From assembly GCF_023101765.2 (NCBI RefSeq), contig NC_064216.1, positions 7,195,545 through 7,259,544 on the forward strand: a stretch of 64,000 bases of DNA. The letters are read 5' to 3'. This document shows, one piece after another, positions 36,501-50,400 of this stretch. This DNA comes from Spodoptera frugiperda. Lineage: Eukaryota > Arthropoda > Insecta > Lepidoptera > Noctuidae. Positions within the stretch are counted from its first letter, which is position 1. Every line of letters begins with the position of its first letter. The notes under the pieces are model-generated. The model had not been told where the DNA came from. It searched no databases and saw nothing but the letters and a program-made list of their open reading frames with translations. A program made the translations under genes and the position numbers.

Positions 36501-39500
36501 TATTGCTAGAGTGCAATCACCTCATTCATTTCCAATTTAAGCGCAGAATTCTCTATCCTAAGTTTTTAAATACGTTTTTATCCACATAATTACTTTAACC
36601 ACTGCCCAATGCTCATTAAAGAAACACCCAAGAACAACAAACAAGCTCCTTAACCCACATTAAATCTAATTTTACACTCTCAATATGCAATAAATACGAA
36701 CTAAAGTTAACATTTCTCTCCTAGGTAACATTACTAACATTAGTTGAAATTCGATAGTCTCTGTTTCTATTCGTACGATATTTACAATCAAGTGTGTTTA
36801 AATAAACGATCTGCGGTGCTAATGAAGGGAGTTCTATTTAGTCTCACTATGATGCCATAAAGTGGAGTCAAGCTTCAATGTAGCTCCAGTAAATTTATTT
36901 ATACCGGTATAGATACATTAATTGGTTAGTTTAATGGGTGAGCTAGCGCGTGGTTGTGTGTTTGTTTATTGAAATGATCAATTTTTTTTTGGGTTGGAAA
37001 TGGTACCTACTTTTATAGATATTTTGGTCATGGAAAGTGTCAGTAATTGTTGGTTTATTATTGTCTATAGTATAGTATAGTAAGTCGATGGACTTCATAG
37101 TAACTAGTAGACAATAATAGCGAATCATAATTCATTATTGTTGCTGCTTAGAACGAAATTTTTCTTTTGATACTTGTCTTAAGTATTATTGAGTTTAGAA
37201 ATAGTTGAGAGATTGGCTATGGCTACTTTTGATATTAAGGTTCTCCTCTATAAATGAAAAAAGAGAGTGTTATCGAAGTCTTTCCTTTTAGGGAAATTGA
37301 TTTTATATTACTATTGAATTATCCTACATATCTAGAGTTTCTTATTAAGATGTTTTTAAACATAATAATTGTAAATAAGTACATTATCGTTGAACAATGT
37401 AGTTCTTAAATCGACACCTGAAATTATACTTCACCTTGCGATTCAACGACCATGATCAACTCGTAACTAGCGACAATAAAAGCGGAATAAAAATATTTAT
37501 ATACAACGAAAAAAATACTTATGTCCCATTGTTCGTAAGGTGTGTTGATCGCAAAGATTTACGTACGACGATCGTACAAAAGACCGTATTACGGAGTGGC
37601 CACAATAAATATGATTTATTACTTCATCGGCAACCCTGAATGTATTTTCGGGTCATCTCAGTTCCTCCCACTCACGACCCGCCCGCAGCTACTCAATGAA
37701 GACATCGGATTCAATGCCTCCATAAATCAACGATTGGGGAAGAAAAATTCTGTCTAGTTGAAATATCGATGGGGCCAAAAAAGCTTCGGAGAAATTCCGA
37801 GCGGTTTGAGAATACTGATGCGCTGGCTGGCTGGCTGTAGGGTTGACCGGTTCAAGTTTACGAGTATGGTTTACAAGTTTATTTTTTTATACCTAGAAGA
37901 CTTTCTCTGTATACAAAAGTCCAAAATAGGTGTAAATCTGTTTACCTATATATGATAGATAAAAAAAGTTACTAGTTTACGTAAATTTATCAAATTATTA
38001 ATTTAAGAATATAGCGTATCTTCTTTAACGTCTGATTAAAATAGAAACACGAATTAATCTCTAAAATGAATTTAGACTTAACATATCATCACATGGATCC
38101 TTAATGAAATAACGTTCACTGTTCCCAACTCATCAGTAATTTTTTAAAACACAAACCTGAACAAAACTTTACAAGCAGTGCCAACCCTGTGTGTTAACGA
38201 AACAAATTGAGCTGTTGTTCATCATCGAGTCACTGTATCGGCGCCTACGCATGTCCAATGCCGACGAATATTAACCATAATGCTGTCGCTACCACGATTA
38301 CTTATGCACTTTTTGAATGGAAATTAAGTATAAGAAATAAAATATCGATTAAGTTGTGTTTTATATGAGCGTTGAGAATTCTTTGAAGAGTACTGTTAGT
38401 TCATTGTATGGCTACTTAGGGTTATCAAACGTAGAAGTGATATATTTTGTAGTCTATTTTTATTGATAGTTTTGGTTGTAATTTAGTTAAAACATTAATG
38501 TTTCTTCTCAAGTAAACAACGTGTAGAGTAGAATACGTGCTATTATTGGTTCTTCATGCTATTATTGGAATAATCCCGAATAATAAAAAGGTTGACTTTA
38601 CTAATACTTACTTGCTAAGCATTTTGAATAAAAATGTAGGCAGTATTCTTATGGTCACAAGGTTCATTTCTCTATAACAATAAGTACAGCGACGTAGGTG
38701 ACCAAAATACACACGCATTAAAGCTTAAAGAAGACAAGATTATTAAGATCTGAACCAATCAGGAAACAACGGTAACATTATTCAACGTTTTTTACAATCG
38801 AATTAAATGTACGGCCATCTGCAAAATCTAGATGTGTAATGATTCTGTTTTTGTACGTACACTCATTTCATTCGAACAATATTATACCTGAGTTCTTCCA
38901 TTATAGTTTTTACCATCACTTTTGTGGGAGGTAAGTGCACATTATGGTGGATGCCCTAAAAGATGGCTTTATAATGTCAAGGATAGGGATATGTGTAAGG
39001 AAATGTGAGTCAGAGTTGAGTCACGGATGGTTATAGTGCCATTTACCTTACCTTCTGTTTTCTTAGAACGTCCTTATTATTTTTATTATGAAATTAGCAC
39101 ATCTGTTGCTGTACGTGGGAATTTTTGTGGTACTTCGAGTGGAAAAAATAGTTGCTGCGTAAAAATGGCACTTATATAGTAAAGTTTGAGTTCTATAGTG
39201 TTTCTGGTTTATGTTTCTGTAGAAATGACTACATAAGTATACAGTTTAACTACATTTACTTTGTCAATAACTGCAGTCTTCCCTTCACTACCAAAACAGA
39301 TGATGCATTTTTGAAACCCGTTGACAGCCCGAGGGCGTGTGACTAGTCGCGACTCGATTGTTAGACGTTTTGCAAGACAACCAGATGAGACGTAGCACGA
39401 AGGAGTTTCAAAATATTTGGGATGGTCATCTACCTACCAAGTGATTGCAAAATGTAGGGAAGCTGAGCAGAGATAACTGAACTAATATGTTAATTATATA

Positions 39501-42480
39501 GAGATCAGTTTTTGAACGGAGCAGAGCTATGGATAATAGATATTTTGACTACTGCAATTCTGAATGTCTGAAGTCTGTTCTTTTGTTATTTGGTAGTTAA
39601 TAACTATCTTCCTTATAGCAATATTTTTTAGATTAGATTTAAAAAAAATCCTTAATAAAAATCAAACAAGACTCATTATTGTTTTGGCAACCGCAATACA
39701 ACACGTACTTATAGAAAAACTGCAAACAATCGAATGATACATCGAGAATCGATTTCGAATTTACCGATGCATCGCATCGAGTTATTTCAATGAGTGTCAG
39801 ATTACAATGCGCAGACGTAAACCGATGTCAATGACACTTTATAGTTAGGGATCTATAAGATCTAAGTCACCTCATAAAATAATATACGTTACTGCTTTAC
39901 CGATGTTGAATTAAATGATATCGATACTCGGATCGAATCGATGTGTTTAACGATTATAATTTAATGGTTTCTAATTAGAATCGACTTCGAACTTGGAAGA
40001 TGTTGATATAAATCTTATTGCTAATTACTTGCTTGTTGCGTAGGTAGATTTTGTGTTGTAGTTTTAGTGCATCAAATCTACATAGATACTTATTCTTATC
40101 GTACTATTAAATTGATTTATAGAAAAAGTGCGAGACTAAGTTTAACTCGTAAGTTATAAGTGTCTAACTGCAATTTTACAATTTATTAAACAGATTGTTT
40201 ACAACACTGATCACTTTGAAAGGAATTGAAATATAAAATATTATCTTTTGATAATATTATCCCATATAAAACTACAAAGAAAGAAACTTACCAGGTAGCC
40301 TTTACACCGTAGATCTTAATTTCCACAATCACAAACAAACAATTATTGATTAAAAGATATTTCCTAAAATTTATTACCTCCAAAAGCCTTCAAGATACAC
40401 AGAGGCTCTATTTTCTTCCGTATCTCATATTTTACATCGTCCAATTTATAATTACCTGTAACAAAACAAATAGAAAATTATTCAATTGCTCTTATTACAC
40501 CCACGCGTTATTAGATCGGGAATAGACAACGGGCAAAACGTTCAATATAAAGCACATCAAGCTACCATAAACTGTTCAATAGATTTTCAACTCTGGTCTT
40601 AGGTGATAGGGTTGAAAGTTGATTGGATGATAGTAGTTTGAAGGGTAGGTTGACCTGCTGTCAGTATATAACTGAAGAAGCTCTATAATTGAGAACTTGG
40701 CCTCGGGCTGGGGATTACTATACGAAAGTTATTTATGTTGTTACTGTTTATTTTATATTTTTCATTATTGTTGTAACGGTGTTGGTATTGTGGTTCGAAG
40801 TATTGTTTTGTGTGTATAGAGATATTAGTTACAGCTGTCTTAAAACTTTGAATAAGTACTGTTTCGGTAGTCAAAAGTCTTGGACTCTAATTTCAGATTT
40901 GGACTAAATATTGGGCTAAATTATTATAGAACTTCTTAAGAAACAGAGTATTTAACAACGAAGTCTGGAATGGTAGTCGGTGTATAGCGATCCGCGATAG
41001 GTTCGCTCTTTAATACCTACATTGTACATACGATTTATAATATTTAACTGGAACGATTTTTATTTCAATTGAGCGTTTCTTAAAAATGAGATGGTATGTA
41101 TTTGTAATTGAACATTTGTACTTATAATACCTATCTAAATAGGCTATTCTTAGGTCACAATTTTGCAAGCTTAAGGTCACACAATAATATATCATTCGCT
41201 CATTAAGTATTTCACATTTGCTTTATAACCAAACGAAGTGTGACTAATTTTTAAATAGAAATAGAAATATTATTACGCAAGAGAGCCACTTGAGGCATCA
41301 ACAATATATAAGAAGGCATTCTAGTAATAAATCTTAACAAATCAAATGACACGTTGATTAATATTATTAAGCGATTTATATACAATTCGTTAGATCTGTA
41401 TTGTGTATAAACATCCGTTTAATGTAGACAGCAGCACATCATAATACCCAAAACAAACCAAACATCTCCAATCGATATTAAACCTTACAGATTTTATAAT
41501 AGAACTGAAAATTGTATACAGATAAGTGTAGCTTTATGTAGTGTGAGTGAAAATGAACCGTAAATAAATTTGTATTGAATATTTGAATATAGAATGTTGC
41601 ATCGTTTACGCACGAAATGTCTAAACAGTTATCAATGAATAAGGTTTTAATAAAAGTGATTTGGTGATGGATGAATGGATGGTTAGGTCATTAGAGACGA
41701 GTTATGTTCTGCAACTTTTGTGTGCAACTTTTTTCTTTTATTGTGTTGTAAAGTTGTAATTAATGGGTTGTGGAATGAATTAGTCATAACATAAAAAGCC
41801 TGATGTTGATTTTCGAAGTGATTTTGAGAGGTGGTTTAGTAAGAAAAGTATACACGCTTCAGGCTCCATTTATAGAGACGTAGATTTTATTGTATGTTAA
41901 AATCTTAACTAGGTAACGTATGCTACGAATTGCACTATGTCTTATTCTAAAGACCTTGATGCAAAAAGTGATGTATATGGCTAGTACAAGTCCAAAAGTA
42001 CTGTATTTGATTAAATCAAATAAAAAAATCGACTTTTAACCAAATTAACAAAAGATTTTCATCGATCTAACAGGCATAAGACATTTGTAGTGTATCATAT
42101 TTGTAACAAAATCAATACCCGAATACATAGTACTTATACCTTGCACATAATGCTTGCATTAATTACTCAGTAAACATTACTTTTAATACACCCAATCAGA
42201 ACTTAATCCAACGCAAATTCTAATTACTAAACCAAAACCTACATTCTTAAATAAACTCTATTTTAAAGAAAATAGAGCTCAAAATAACTTGCAACTATCA
42301 CAATGGTAGGTAGTTGTAGAATCGGTCGGATCATTAGTGACGCGTGCGCAGCGCGTGCGATGCGCTATTAAATTTGAAACAGTATACATTTATAAGTAAA
42401 TGCGTTTACTGTTTAATATTCTATCAGATATAGTCACGCCGGTTTGGTTCATTGGCTAGTTGTTGTGTAAAGAGTCGTAG
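33536..42480. other. Long non-coding stretch
   Basis: About 9 kb with no exon recognised on either strand. Notable small features are GGCGCAGGCGCT on the minus strand at 35584-35595, a GC-bearing segment at 35930-36080 with GTTATCGAT and ATCGATAAC in inverted arrangement, an ATCGAT-rich patch at 39740-39960, and a GC-rich island at 42335-42370. Open frames at 33617, 34061, 34889, 35322, 37436-37955, 39152, 40683-40907 and 41010 lack any known domain or repeat signature. Confidence 0.5.
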
Positions 42481-42621
42481 TTAAGTAGGCTTATTTGCTA
42501 TTTGTCAAGCTACTCGTATCATGTCCATGACTGTAAAATGTAACCGTGTTACGGGTTCCATTCCCGCGCAGAACAACCTTAAAACATTGTGCTATGATAA
42601 ATTATTGTTCAAGGGACTTTT
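42481..42621 (+). repeat. Possible tRNA-like SINE fragment
   Basis: ACGGGTTCCATTCCCGCGCAGA near 42553-42574 resembles a pol III B box in a moth SINE context. No A box or poly(A) tail is clear, so the call is weak. Confidence 0.25.
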
Positions 42622-42625
42622 TTAA

Positions 42626-43764
42626 CCCTTAAATTGGCACTGTACTCCACTAATACCATAAACTTTAAAAAAATCTAATGACCCAAATATTAAAAAAACC
42701 TATTTTTTTTATATTAAATAAGTAGCAATAATTGTCAATCTTGGTAGACTTTTATTGTAAATTATGATAAAATCGAATATAATTTGTCAAATTCAAAATT
42801 TTTTCGAAACGGTCTGGTGTCTCTGCGACCCGGGTAAGGTTTTTATTGTTTTCTTTACTTTTTCGTTTGGGAGTTCTGGGTTTTTGGCTTTGCACAAGGG
42901 GGCCTAACAAGTAACATAAAATATTCGATATTATTGCTCTAATTTACGTAATAACAATATTATAAGCTAGAATCAAAGTATGTACTCCGTGAATACCGTT
43001 GCCAGATCAGTACGAAATAGACTTTGGTATACACGAAGTACATATCCAAATGCATAGTGTTAATCAATATGTATTTTATATCTATATCTTATATATTATA
43101 ACAACAAAAGTTGAGTTTTTTTTTACGTTTGATGGGTTGACGTTTGGCTGCTATCTCGCCTGATGGTAAGCGATGATTCGGCCTACGATGGAGCACGCCT
43201 GTCCATAAGCAACATATTCACTCGGACTTTGAAGACACCCAGGTTATACCCATCAGGAAACACAGATTCCGGCAAAGAATTTCACTCTCTAGCAGTTCGC
43301 ATAAGGAAGCTTGAAACAAAGCGCTTGGTGCGAGTGGGTGGGATATCTACCATGAAGCGGTGGCGCTTCGCCGATTGTCTTGTGATTCGATGATTTAAAG
43401 GACTAGGGGAATCAAGTTGTGCAATTCCACCTCGCACTCTCCGAAATAATCTTGCAGAGTATGAACGTGACTGATGACGTCAATTTCATACTAAATAATT
43501 TTTGTTTGTAATGATTTTTTTATAAATAAAGTAATAAATTAACAAAATGAGTATTAGTGATATATTGGCAGTGTGCTACACGTAGTACAAACGTAGTTTA
43601 CATTATAATTGGCAATGTACTCTCTGAAGTACACAGGTTTTCGCGAAAACTGTAATATACAGATTTTTTCCACAATTTTTTTCACTCCTCTGGGATCATA
43701 ATAAATACAAAAATAACATTAAAATGACAAATTTAAGAAATCAAAGTGCTTGCCAGTTTAAGGG
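42626..43764. mobile_element. piggyBac-like non-autonomous element with TTAA target duplication
   Basis: The left end CCCTTAAATTGGCA (42626-42639) and right end TGCCAGTTTAAGGG (43751-43764) are inverted repeats matching at 13 of 14 positions. Each is flanked by TTAA (42622-42625 and 43765-43768), the hallmark of piggyBac insertion. A GTGTCTCTGCGACCCGGGTA block at 42818-42837 resembles subterminal sequence of this superfamily. The 1139-bp interior encodes no transposase; it carries an unrelated repeat at about 43140-43490, making this a nested insertion. Confidence 0.85.
43140..43490 (+). repeat. Interspersed lepidopteran repeat nested in the piggyBac-like element
   Basis: Blocks such as GCCTGATGGTAAGCGATGAT, GGAGCACGCCTGTCCATAAG, CACAGATTCCGGCA, GCGCTTGGTGCGAGTGGGTG and CATGAAGCGGTGGCGCTTCG form the order of a high-copy moth repeat I recall, probably from a non-LTR element. 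The open frame 43163-43393 falls inside it; its translation looks peptide-like only because the repeat derives from coding or structured sequence. Confidence 0.6.
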
Positions 43765-43769
43765 TTAAG

Positions 43770-43915
43770 AGGGCAAAATAATCCCATGATTTCTGCCGCC
43801 TTGAGCGAGGCGAGAGTGCGAGAGGGAGTGTCAGACTCTTTCTGACTAAAAACTACCCCGTTCTTACTTCTTACTTTTTGAGCTGGAGTCCCGCTATATA
43901 GTCCACAGCTTGTTC
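43770..43915 (-). repeat. LINE/SINE-tail family, copy 2 of 5
   Basis: In the opposite orientation to copy 1: GGCGAGAGTGCGAGAGGGAG, GTGTCAGACTCTTTCTGACT, AACTACCCCGTTCTTAC and GAGCTGGAGTCCCGCTAT. It starts directly beside the piggyBac-like right end at 43764-43768. Confidence 0.75.
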
Positions 43916-46900
43916 AAAGGTCATGGGACTGACATGTAGTGACATATACATATGTGTGAATATGTAGATATGTTTGTAACTCCAATCATTATACATGGAT
44001 ATTTTATTGTATGGCTATGCACATTTAGCCGGAAAAAACTAAGTTTAATTTGACCCCGTCTTTGACTACTACAACATATATACGCTATCGAGTAATCTGC
44101 CAATCTCTTTATTCCATGATCATAATTTATAACATTTTATATACTAGTCAAGTATTAAACGTCTTCCCTACTTAGATTAAAAGTTAATTAAACTTAACTT
44201 CAACGCTATTTTGTTTATCTAAAATGGTTCAATAAAAACATATCTTAATAGATTCTTATAAAGAAATAGTTGATTAGATTTAACATCATTTATGTAATGA
44301 TAGCTTAATAATAAGAACTGCTGTGTCCATATCCATCATCAGATTTTAAGTAATTGCATTGTTCTTTAGGGGTGTCATCACACCAAACTTTTACTAGAGA
44401 ACATCTAGTTGAAATATTTGGGCGTAGAAAGGTGACCTTTAAAAACGATCTCAATTTTTTTTTATAGGAATAAAATAGATATACTTGTATCTTCAATTAT
44501 TTATACAGCTAGTAATTTTACATGGATATTATTTCACCATCAACAACAAAATATAACTACTTAATAAATAAAGTTCCAAATCTACTTTAAATTATGTGAT
44601 CATTTCACCATACACCATAAAATATATAACCACAAATAACAATCAGATATTCAAAACCAACCATTTCGAATCACCAATAAAATTAATTCATAAATCAACA
44701 CGGGCACAGCCCTATTCTCTAGCGTGTAATTTGGCGCGCATTTTCAGCGTGCGTCTCCCGCCCACGCGTCGGCCATCAATCATGCGCGCGCGCATTCGTT
44801 ACGTGCGACGCGACGTTCTAATGCCGAATGTTTCGCAAACAGATGACCGGGGTATTGTAGTCCAGCCTTTGTTTTAACTTGAGGTCATTGTGTTTACTGC
44901 TATTATAATTAACGTAAAAACTAAATTAGAAAGAGGATTTCGTTACAAAAGTTACTGGCTGATTGAGATCTAAGAAAGGAATGTTACACTTAAATCAATA
45001 TGCACAGCAATGAATATACGCCATAGACGAAATGATATTCAATCGGTATACAAGGAGCGAAACGTATTTATAAGGACAGCAATGTGAAGTTTCGCACATG
45101 CCAGTAAGTGCTATAATATTATCATAGCAGATACAAGCTGACTTATACAAAATAGACGAGTTCCTTAGATTCCAAAAAGGCTGCGGTGCCCGCATTGGCA
45201 GACAAACATTGAGTAAAGAACCGTGTATATAATTTGCATTGAAATGTTGACGATGTTTTAACTTATTCAGTGTTTGAACAAATATGCAGTAAGCACACAT
45301 ATTTTTAATATTATTTGCAATGTAAATTATGTTTACAACATTGTAGTAATTCGCTGGCGTCGGTAAGTAGGCGTCAATTGCCATGTTTATTGTGGAGCCA
45401 TTGGACCAGAGTGGCGGTCGTTATATAAATAATGCGTGTAACAATGCCATGAAGTATTGGAGGTTCAAGCGACGTCGTAGGATCGTATCTGTATGCAAAT
45501 TGTTGCGAATTTTCGTAACATGGCGGCGCCGGCGACCGATTCATCATAGAAATGTGGACGGATCTGCCCACGCGCACTGTTTAATGCACTACGGCTAGAC
45601 GGCGGATGTAAGCCGCTTGATACGTTACGAAAACTGATTTGTATGTACATAATCCCAATTTGCGACACGGTGACTATCGATCGGAGTTACATTACATTTT
45701 TGTGTAATGTAACATTGAGCTGTTGGCATAAGTAATTTTCTTATCATTAAATGACTTAAATAATTGCTACAATTTCTAAATACGATTTCGCAATAGTTTT
45801 TATAAGTATAGTGACTGTGGAATTTTATTTACACATTACTTTATAACGACACTAAAAAATCCACAAGTATCAAGATCAGTTTTAGTCAAAGTACACTATA
45901 ATTCTGACCTACCAAATTCTTAATCTTTTGAGCTCATCTAGACTAAGGACGGAGACGGTTACTCCGCTAACACAAACATGATACTTGAATAATCAAAGCT
46001 CTATTCACTGAGAGTATCAAAACGTCACGCTTGACATATCTGAGAGTGAATCAGGGAATTTTCGCTGTTAGCTCTAAAGTTTGCAAACATTTTAGGTTCA
46101 AATGAGCGGTTATGGTTGTCTGGTAATGTGCTTGTTTGTGCGTGTGAACGTGAGTATTATTAGTTACTTTGTCACGAACATTTTGAGAAGTCGCCAGTCA
46201 AAAATTGTGCATAAGATAACTTATTTTTGTCTTATAAAGTACATACTAACGCCCATTTCCCGTTATTTTTCTTCAAGAATATGTTTGTTAAGTTATAATG
46301 AAAATTTCCATTTAAATAGAAAACAACACAACCCAAATTCAACTCTCAATACATCAATAAATTTCACAAATATTAAACGTTAAATCATCGCCAATTTCCA
46401 TATAAATGAAAACCAAGGAACATTGAAGGACACCCACGAGGTATGGAAAGGCTCATCAGTAAAATAGCAGATCCATCGGTTATTATACATGGTGATGCAA
46501 GATGGTATTTAATGTCAGCCATCATCAATAGAACAAGCATTCAAGCCGCATGACTCCGTTTAATAGTCATTGCAATTGATGCGCACACGCTGATCTTGAT
46601 AAATGCGTTCCTTTGATCGATATACATTGAGGCGAAAATTATTTTGTAATTTTGCTGTTGTATTTTTAAGGGTGTGGTTTGTGAAAAATGTGGTGTTGTT
46701 TTAGTAATATCAATTTATTTTGTGAGGTATTTTCTTTATGAAAGTAATACAGAGATATAAAAAATCTAATCTTATTTTTTTGATATAAAAAAGGAATTTT
46801 ATTTTTTTTCTAGTATTTGCATATAAATTATCATTATTCTTCATTAACATCTTTACCAGATTTTTTTACGGAAGCTAAATCTCTTGAAACCAATCAAATT

Positions 46901-47317
46901 GATGTCTTACTTCACTAAAATTACAGTCCAATTTTCTTAAGCGCTTTACTTTCAATATAAGCGTATAAGCCTTACATGTAGCAGATCAATACCAAGTAAC
47001 GATTACTTACCATAATTTTATTACTTGTGTCTAGTATCTGAAGGTGGCCACATTTCAACGTCCATGATTCTATTCAATATGGCCATCAAATGAGTAAGGA
47101 ATTCATCAATGGAAATGGAAATTTGTCCATCATTCCGCATTATTTGTGTGGCATTTAAATTGGTCTATCAAAATGTCTGGTGGGTTTATTTTTAATACTG
47201 ACTTTGATATCTATCGGTTTTAAATTAGATACTGCTCTTTGGGTTGATTGAATGTGTGATAGTTATTTGTTGTAGCTAAAAAGTTATTTAAAAGGTTTCA
47301 GAGATAATTAAGTACAT
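43916..47317. other. Non-coding region with candidate conserved islands
   Basis: No supported exon. GC-rich islands lie at 44725-44835 (with TGCGCGCGCGCA at 44783-44794) and 45395-45610. The second has low stop density on both strands, an octamer-like ATGCAAAT near 45493 and a YY1/Pho site at 45518-45528. Overlapping open frames at 44596 and 45374-45668 follow from the GC content and show no domain. Confidence 0.5.
45518..45528 (+). promoter_or_regulatory. Perfect YY1/Pho-type site
   Basis: AACATGGCGGC matches the AANATGGCGGC consensus of YY1, whose fly homologue Pho recruits Polycomb complexes. It sits in a GC-rich island within the presumed ham regulatory domain. Inferred from consensus only. 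Confidence 0.35.
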
Positions 47318-47455
47318 AACTTCTCCCGCCTTGGGCAAGGCGAGAGGGAGTGTCAGACTCTAATTGACCAAAAACCACTCCGTTCCCACTCCAGCCTGTC
47401 GAGCCGGAACTTTGGTAACCCGCTAGGAAGTCCGCAGCTGGTTTTAAGACCTTGA
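47318..47455 (-). repeat. LINE/SINE-tail family, copy 3 of 5
   Basis: The best-kept copy: ACTTCTCCCGCCTTGGGCAA, GGCGAGAGGGAGTGTCAGAC, AACCACTCCGTTCCCACTCC, and GTAACCCGCTAGGAAGTCCG near the end. The minus-strand open frame at 47353-47544 overlaps it and is not a gene. Confidence 0.8.
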
Positions 47456-50400
47456 AGTTGGTGATTAGCGTATTTAAAAAGTTTTTCGAGTTTAGTAGAC
47501 GTAGTGTTTATACAAATGTTATTTTCTAACTGTCCTAAAGACATTAGGGAAATATCCTTCTAGAAATCCAATTCAAAAGAACATTAAAATGGAAACAGTT
47601 ATTGCTATCCGTTCAGAATTTTCAAAATATGTCCCTATAGTTCCAAGAATGGGTTTCCAGACACAACAGTGACCAAAAAGGCGCCGCCAACACAAAATAT
47701 ATCTAAACAAGTGTTCGCTGACATAATTGAATACCTGATTTTAAACGGAGATTGTCTTTAAACTCAGATACTATCTTAGATCTCGATCACAAACTATTTG
47801 GAAGCAATTTGGTATCGGTATTCAGAATGTCTTAGTTTATAGAGTGGTACCGTCATAGTACATACTGCTATAGTGTTGCAAAATATGTATTCAAATATTT
47901 GTAAATGGCTAAGCTATAAACATGTTGAGATAAGATGGAACATTCTAGATATTTTGTTGTCATTCAATGTTTTAGAATAACGCGTTGGTTGGTGATTTTA
48001 TGTTTTGTGTCGCTTTAGGCTGCTTGTAGTCTTTTGCTGACAGATAGAGAAATTATTAACATGAGTTTAATTGTTAGCTTTTCTTATTGTGTAATATTAT
48101 ACTAAATAATTAACTCTTAGTATGTATAAACCTGTATCCTGTACTCTAATGTTTAAATTATTGGTAACTTTTAATTATTGGTGACTAAGTTACCTGTACT
48201 AAGAAAAGTGTATGGTATATTGCAGGTATAATCTCTTTATATAAAACAGGTGGTGTGCTAACCGAAGAGATTTGTTCAGATCAAACGTAATGAAAAATGT
48301 TCCACATTTAGAACGTGTAATTGACCGTAAAATCTAGTTACTTACTTTACATTTAAGTAATTCTATTTCGTACATTTTACAAGAAAACATAGCGAAACTG
48401 ATACGGTCTGATGTTTATAACTTCTTCAATCCGTGTTTGGTATTAATATCCGTGGTCAAAGTTTACGAATATTTCAGGGTTGTCGAGACGCGAAACTAAT
48501 GTTGAATCTTGAAATGACATTCGATGGCCTAAGGCGTGCGGTCTGGCTTTGTTCAAATACTAAATCTGAATCCATGCCCACGGCCCCACATAGAAGATTT
48601 GGTATAAGGTTGCAACACTTTCGTTTCACTTGGTATTAGTTGCCATTATAATTACTTCTTAATAAGGTATTTACTAACTTAGAGCTCATTTCCGCTTCAG
48701 TTCGCTTTTTGCATACAAATACTGATACATATTACTCTCTTAAGAACCTGTTACATATCGAGCTACGCTTTGGTATTTTTTAAGACGCAAATGTAATACG
48801 TAATCAATAATTTCTAAGTTTTTTCTTTCCATTTTTAGCATACGAGTGCTCTAAATCTGTCTATCAACTACATAGTCGTTCATTACATAATGCATTTCGA
48901 ACTAAAAGAATCTTTTCATAGGCTTTAAAAGGACTAATTAAAAAAACATCGTTTGTCGGAAGCTGCACCCCTGTGAGACATGCGCGTGCGCAGCTAGGCG
49001 CGGCGTCACTTCCTCAGTTGATCGGCGCCCGTGGCCGGCGGCGGTCGTGTCCGCGCGTAATGGCCTCCCAGTCCCGTTCCATAGCGCTGTCATTACATCG
49101 GGAAATCTAATAAAGCCTATTGAATGGGCAGATAGTAAGAATGGAAGATGTAAATCTCAAGCTAACATGAAAGTAAACGATTAATATAGACCCCTCATGT
49201 TACAAAAATGTAAAGTAGGTATACAATACAGTTATATCTAAAGAAAAAGATTAAACCTTCTTCAAAAAATAGTACAATAAATGTCGAAAACAAATTAGTG
49301 TTATAAAACGAGCAATGAAAGAAAAGCATCCACTTAAAAAAACAACAAACGGATTTTTCAAGTAAATCGATTTTTTATCAGTTTCGAAATAAATTCGATG
49401 TAACTTCCCATGTCTTGTTATTGAATAGGCTGCACAATGCGACTTGCTCAACCTGCTCACTTTTTGTACAGATTAGGGACAATGGAACGATTATGAAAGA
49501 TTGCGATCTTTTAATCGACTTTCGATAGTCAATAGTTAAGGAGACAAGCTCACGACAGGACTCAGCAGGGGACTGTTACCGAATACTGCATACCGATCAT
49601 TATCTGATATTAATTAATTGATATAGCTGTTCACGACCAAGCCAGTGAGAATAGTCACACATTATTGTGCAAGAAGCAATTAAAAATGTTATATTAAGAC
49701 ATTTGTGTCACTCTATTATGGCGTTTTGTTTTATAGGCGACATTTTATTGCAATAATTTTTCATTTTAATTTATCAACTCCTACGCAACTGTGGGAGCAA
49801 ACTTTTACTTTTTTTCTCGAAATAATTTTCTCGTTCAAAAGGGGAGATCTCTCTTTCGCCGTGATTTACATTTTTTTCGAGTATGAAACGAAAGTGTTAT
49901 GATTATGGGTAAAAATGGTGGCGTGCGTCACAGCGGTCGAGTTGGAGGCAAGAGCTCGATGGCGCGTAACGGGCGTCCAGTGAAAACTTACAAATAACCA
50001 CCCATTAGCAGCCTCGAGCGGCGGCGGCGCAGGCGCAACCAACAATTTCACCCTGATTTATATCATCTGTACGTCGATGTACACCGAGAAAATGTGGGAA
50101 AATTTTCACTATCCGACAAGACCCGTAATTTGATAAGGGGAATCATCGCTCCGGTTTTGCGATTGAAAACGACAGTTTCCTCTAAGTGATGTGACCGGTC
50201 CCTGCGAGAAAACTCGATCGAAGGAAAAGTAGTTTGTAGTGCGACTACCCCTTATAGATGACGTCTCATAAATAATGCCTCTACATAAGTGGGGCGCGCG
50301 CTGCAAGAATTAAAAATAACATTTCTAACTTGTTTTAATCGACATCATCTGAGATCTTCTTCAATAAACATAATTACTTTAATTGAATCTTCGTTTTATC

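Noticed and set aside
43163..43393. 76-residue open frame as a gene
   Set aside because: It falls within a moth interspersed repeat nested in the piggyBac-like element.
44596..44877. 93-residue plus-strand open frame as a coding exon
   Set aside because: The first half is AT-rich and the second half is a GC island. There is no domain, no splice context and no codon-like signal that I can see.
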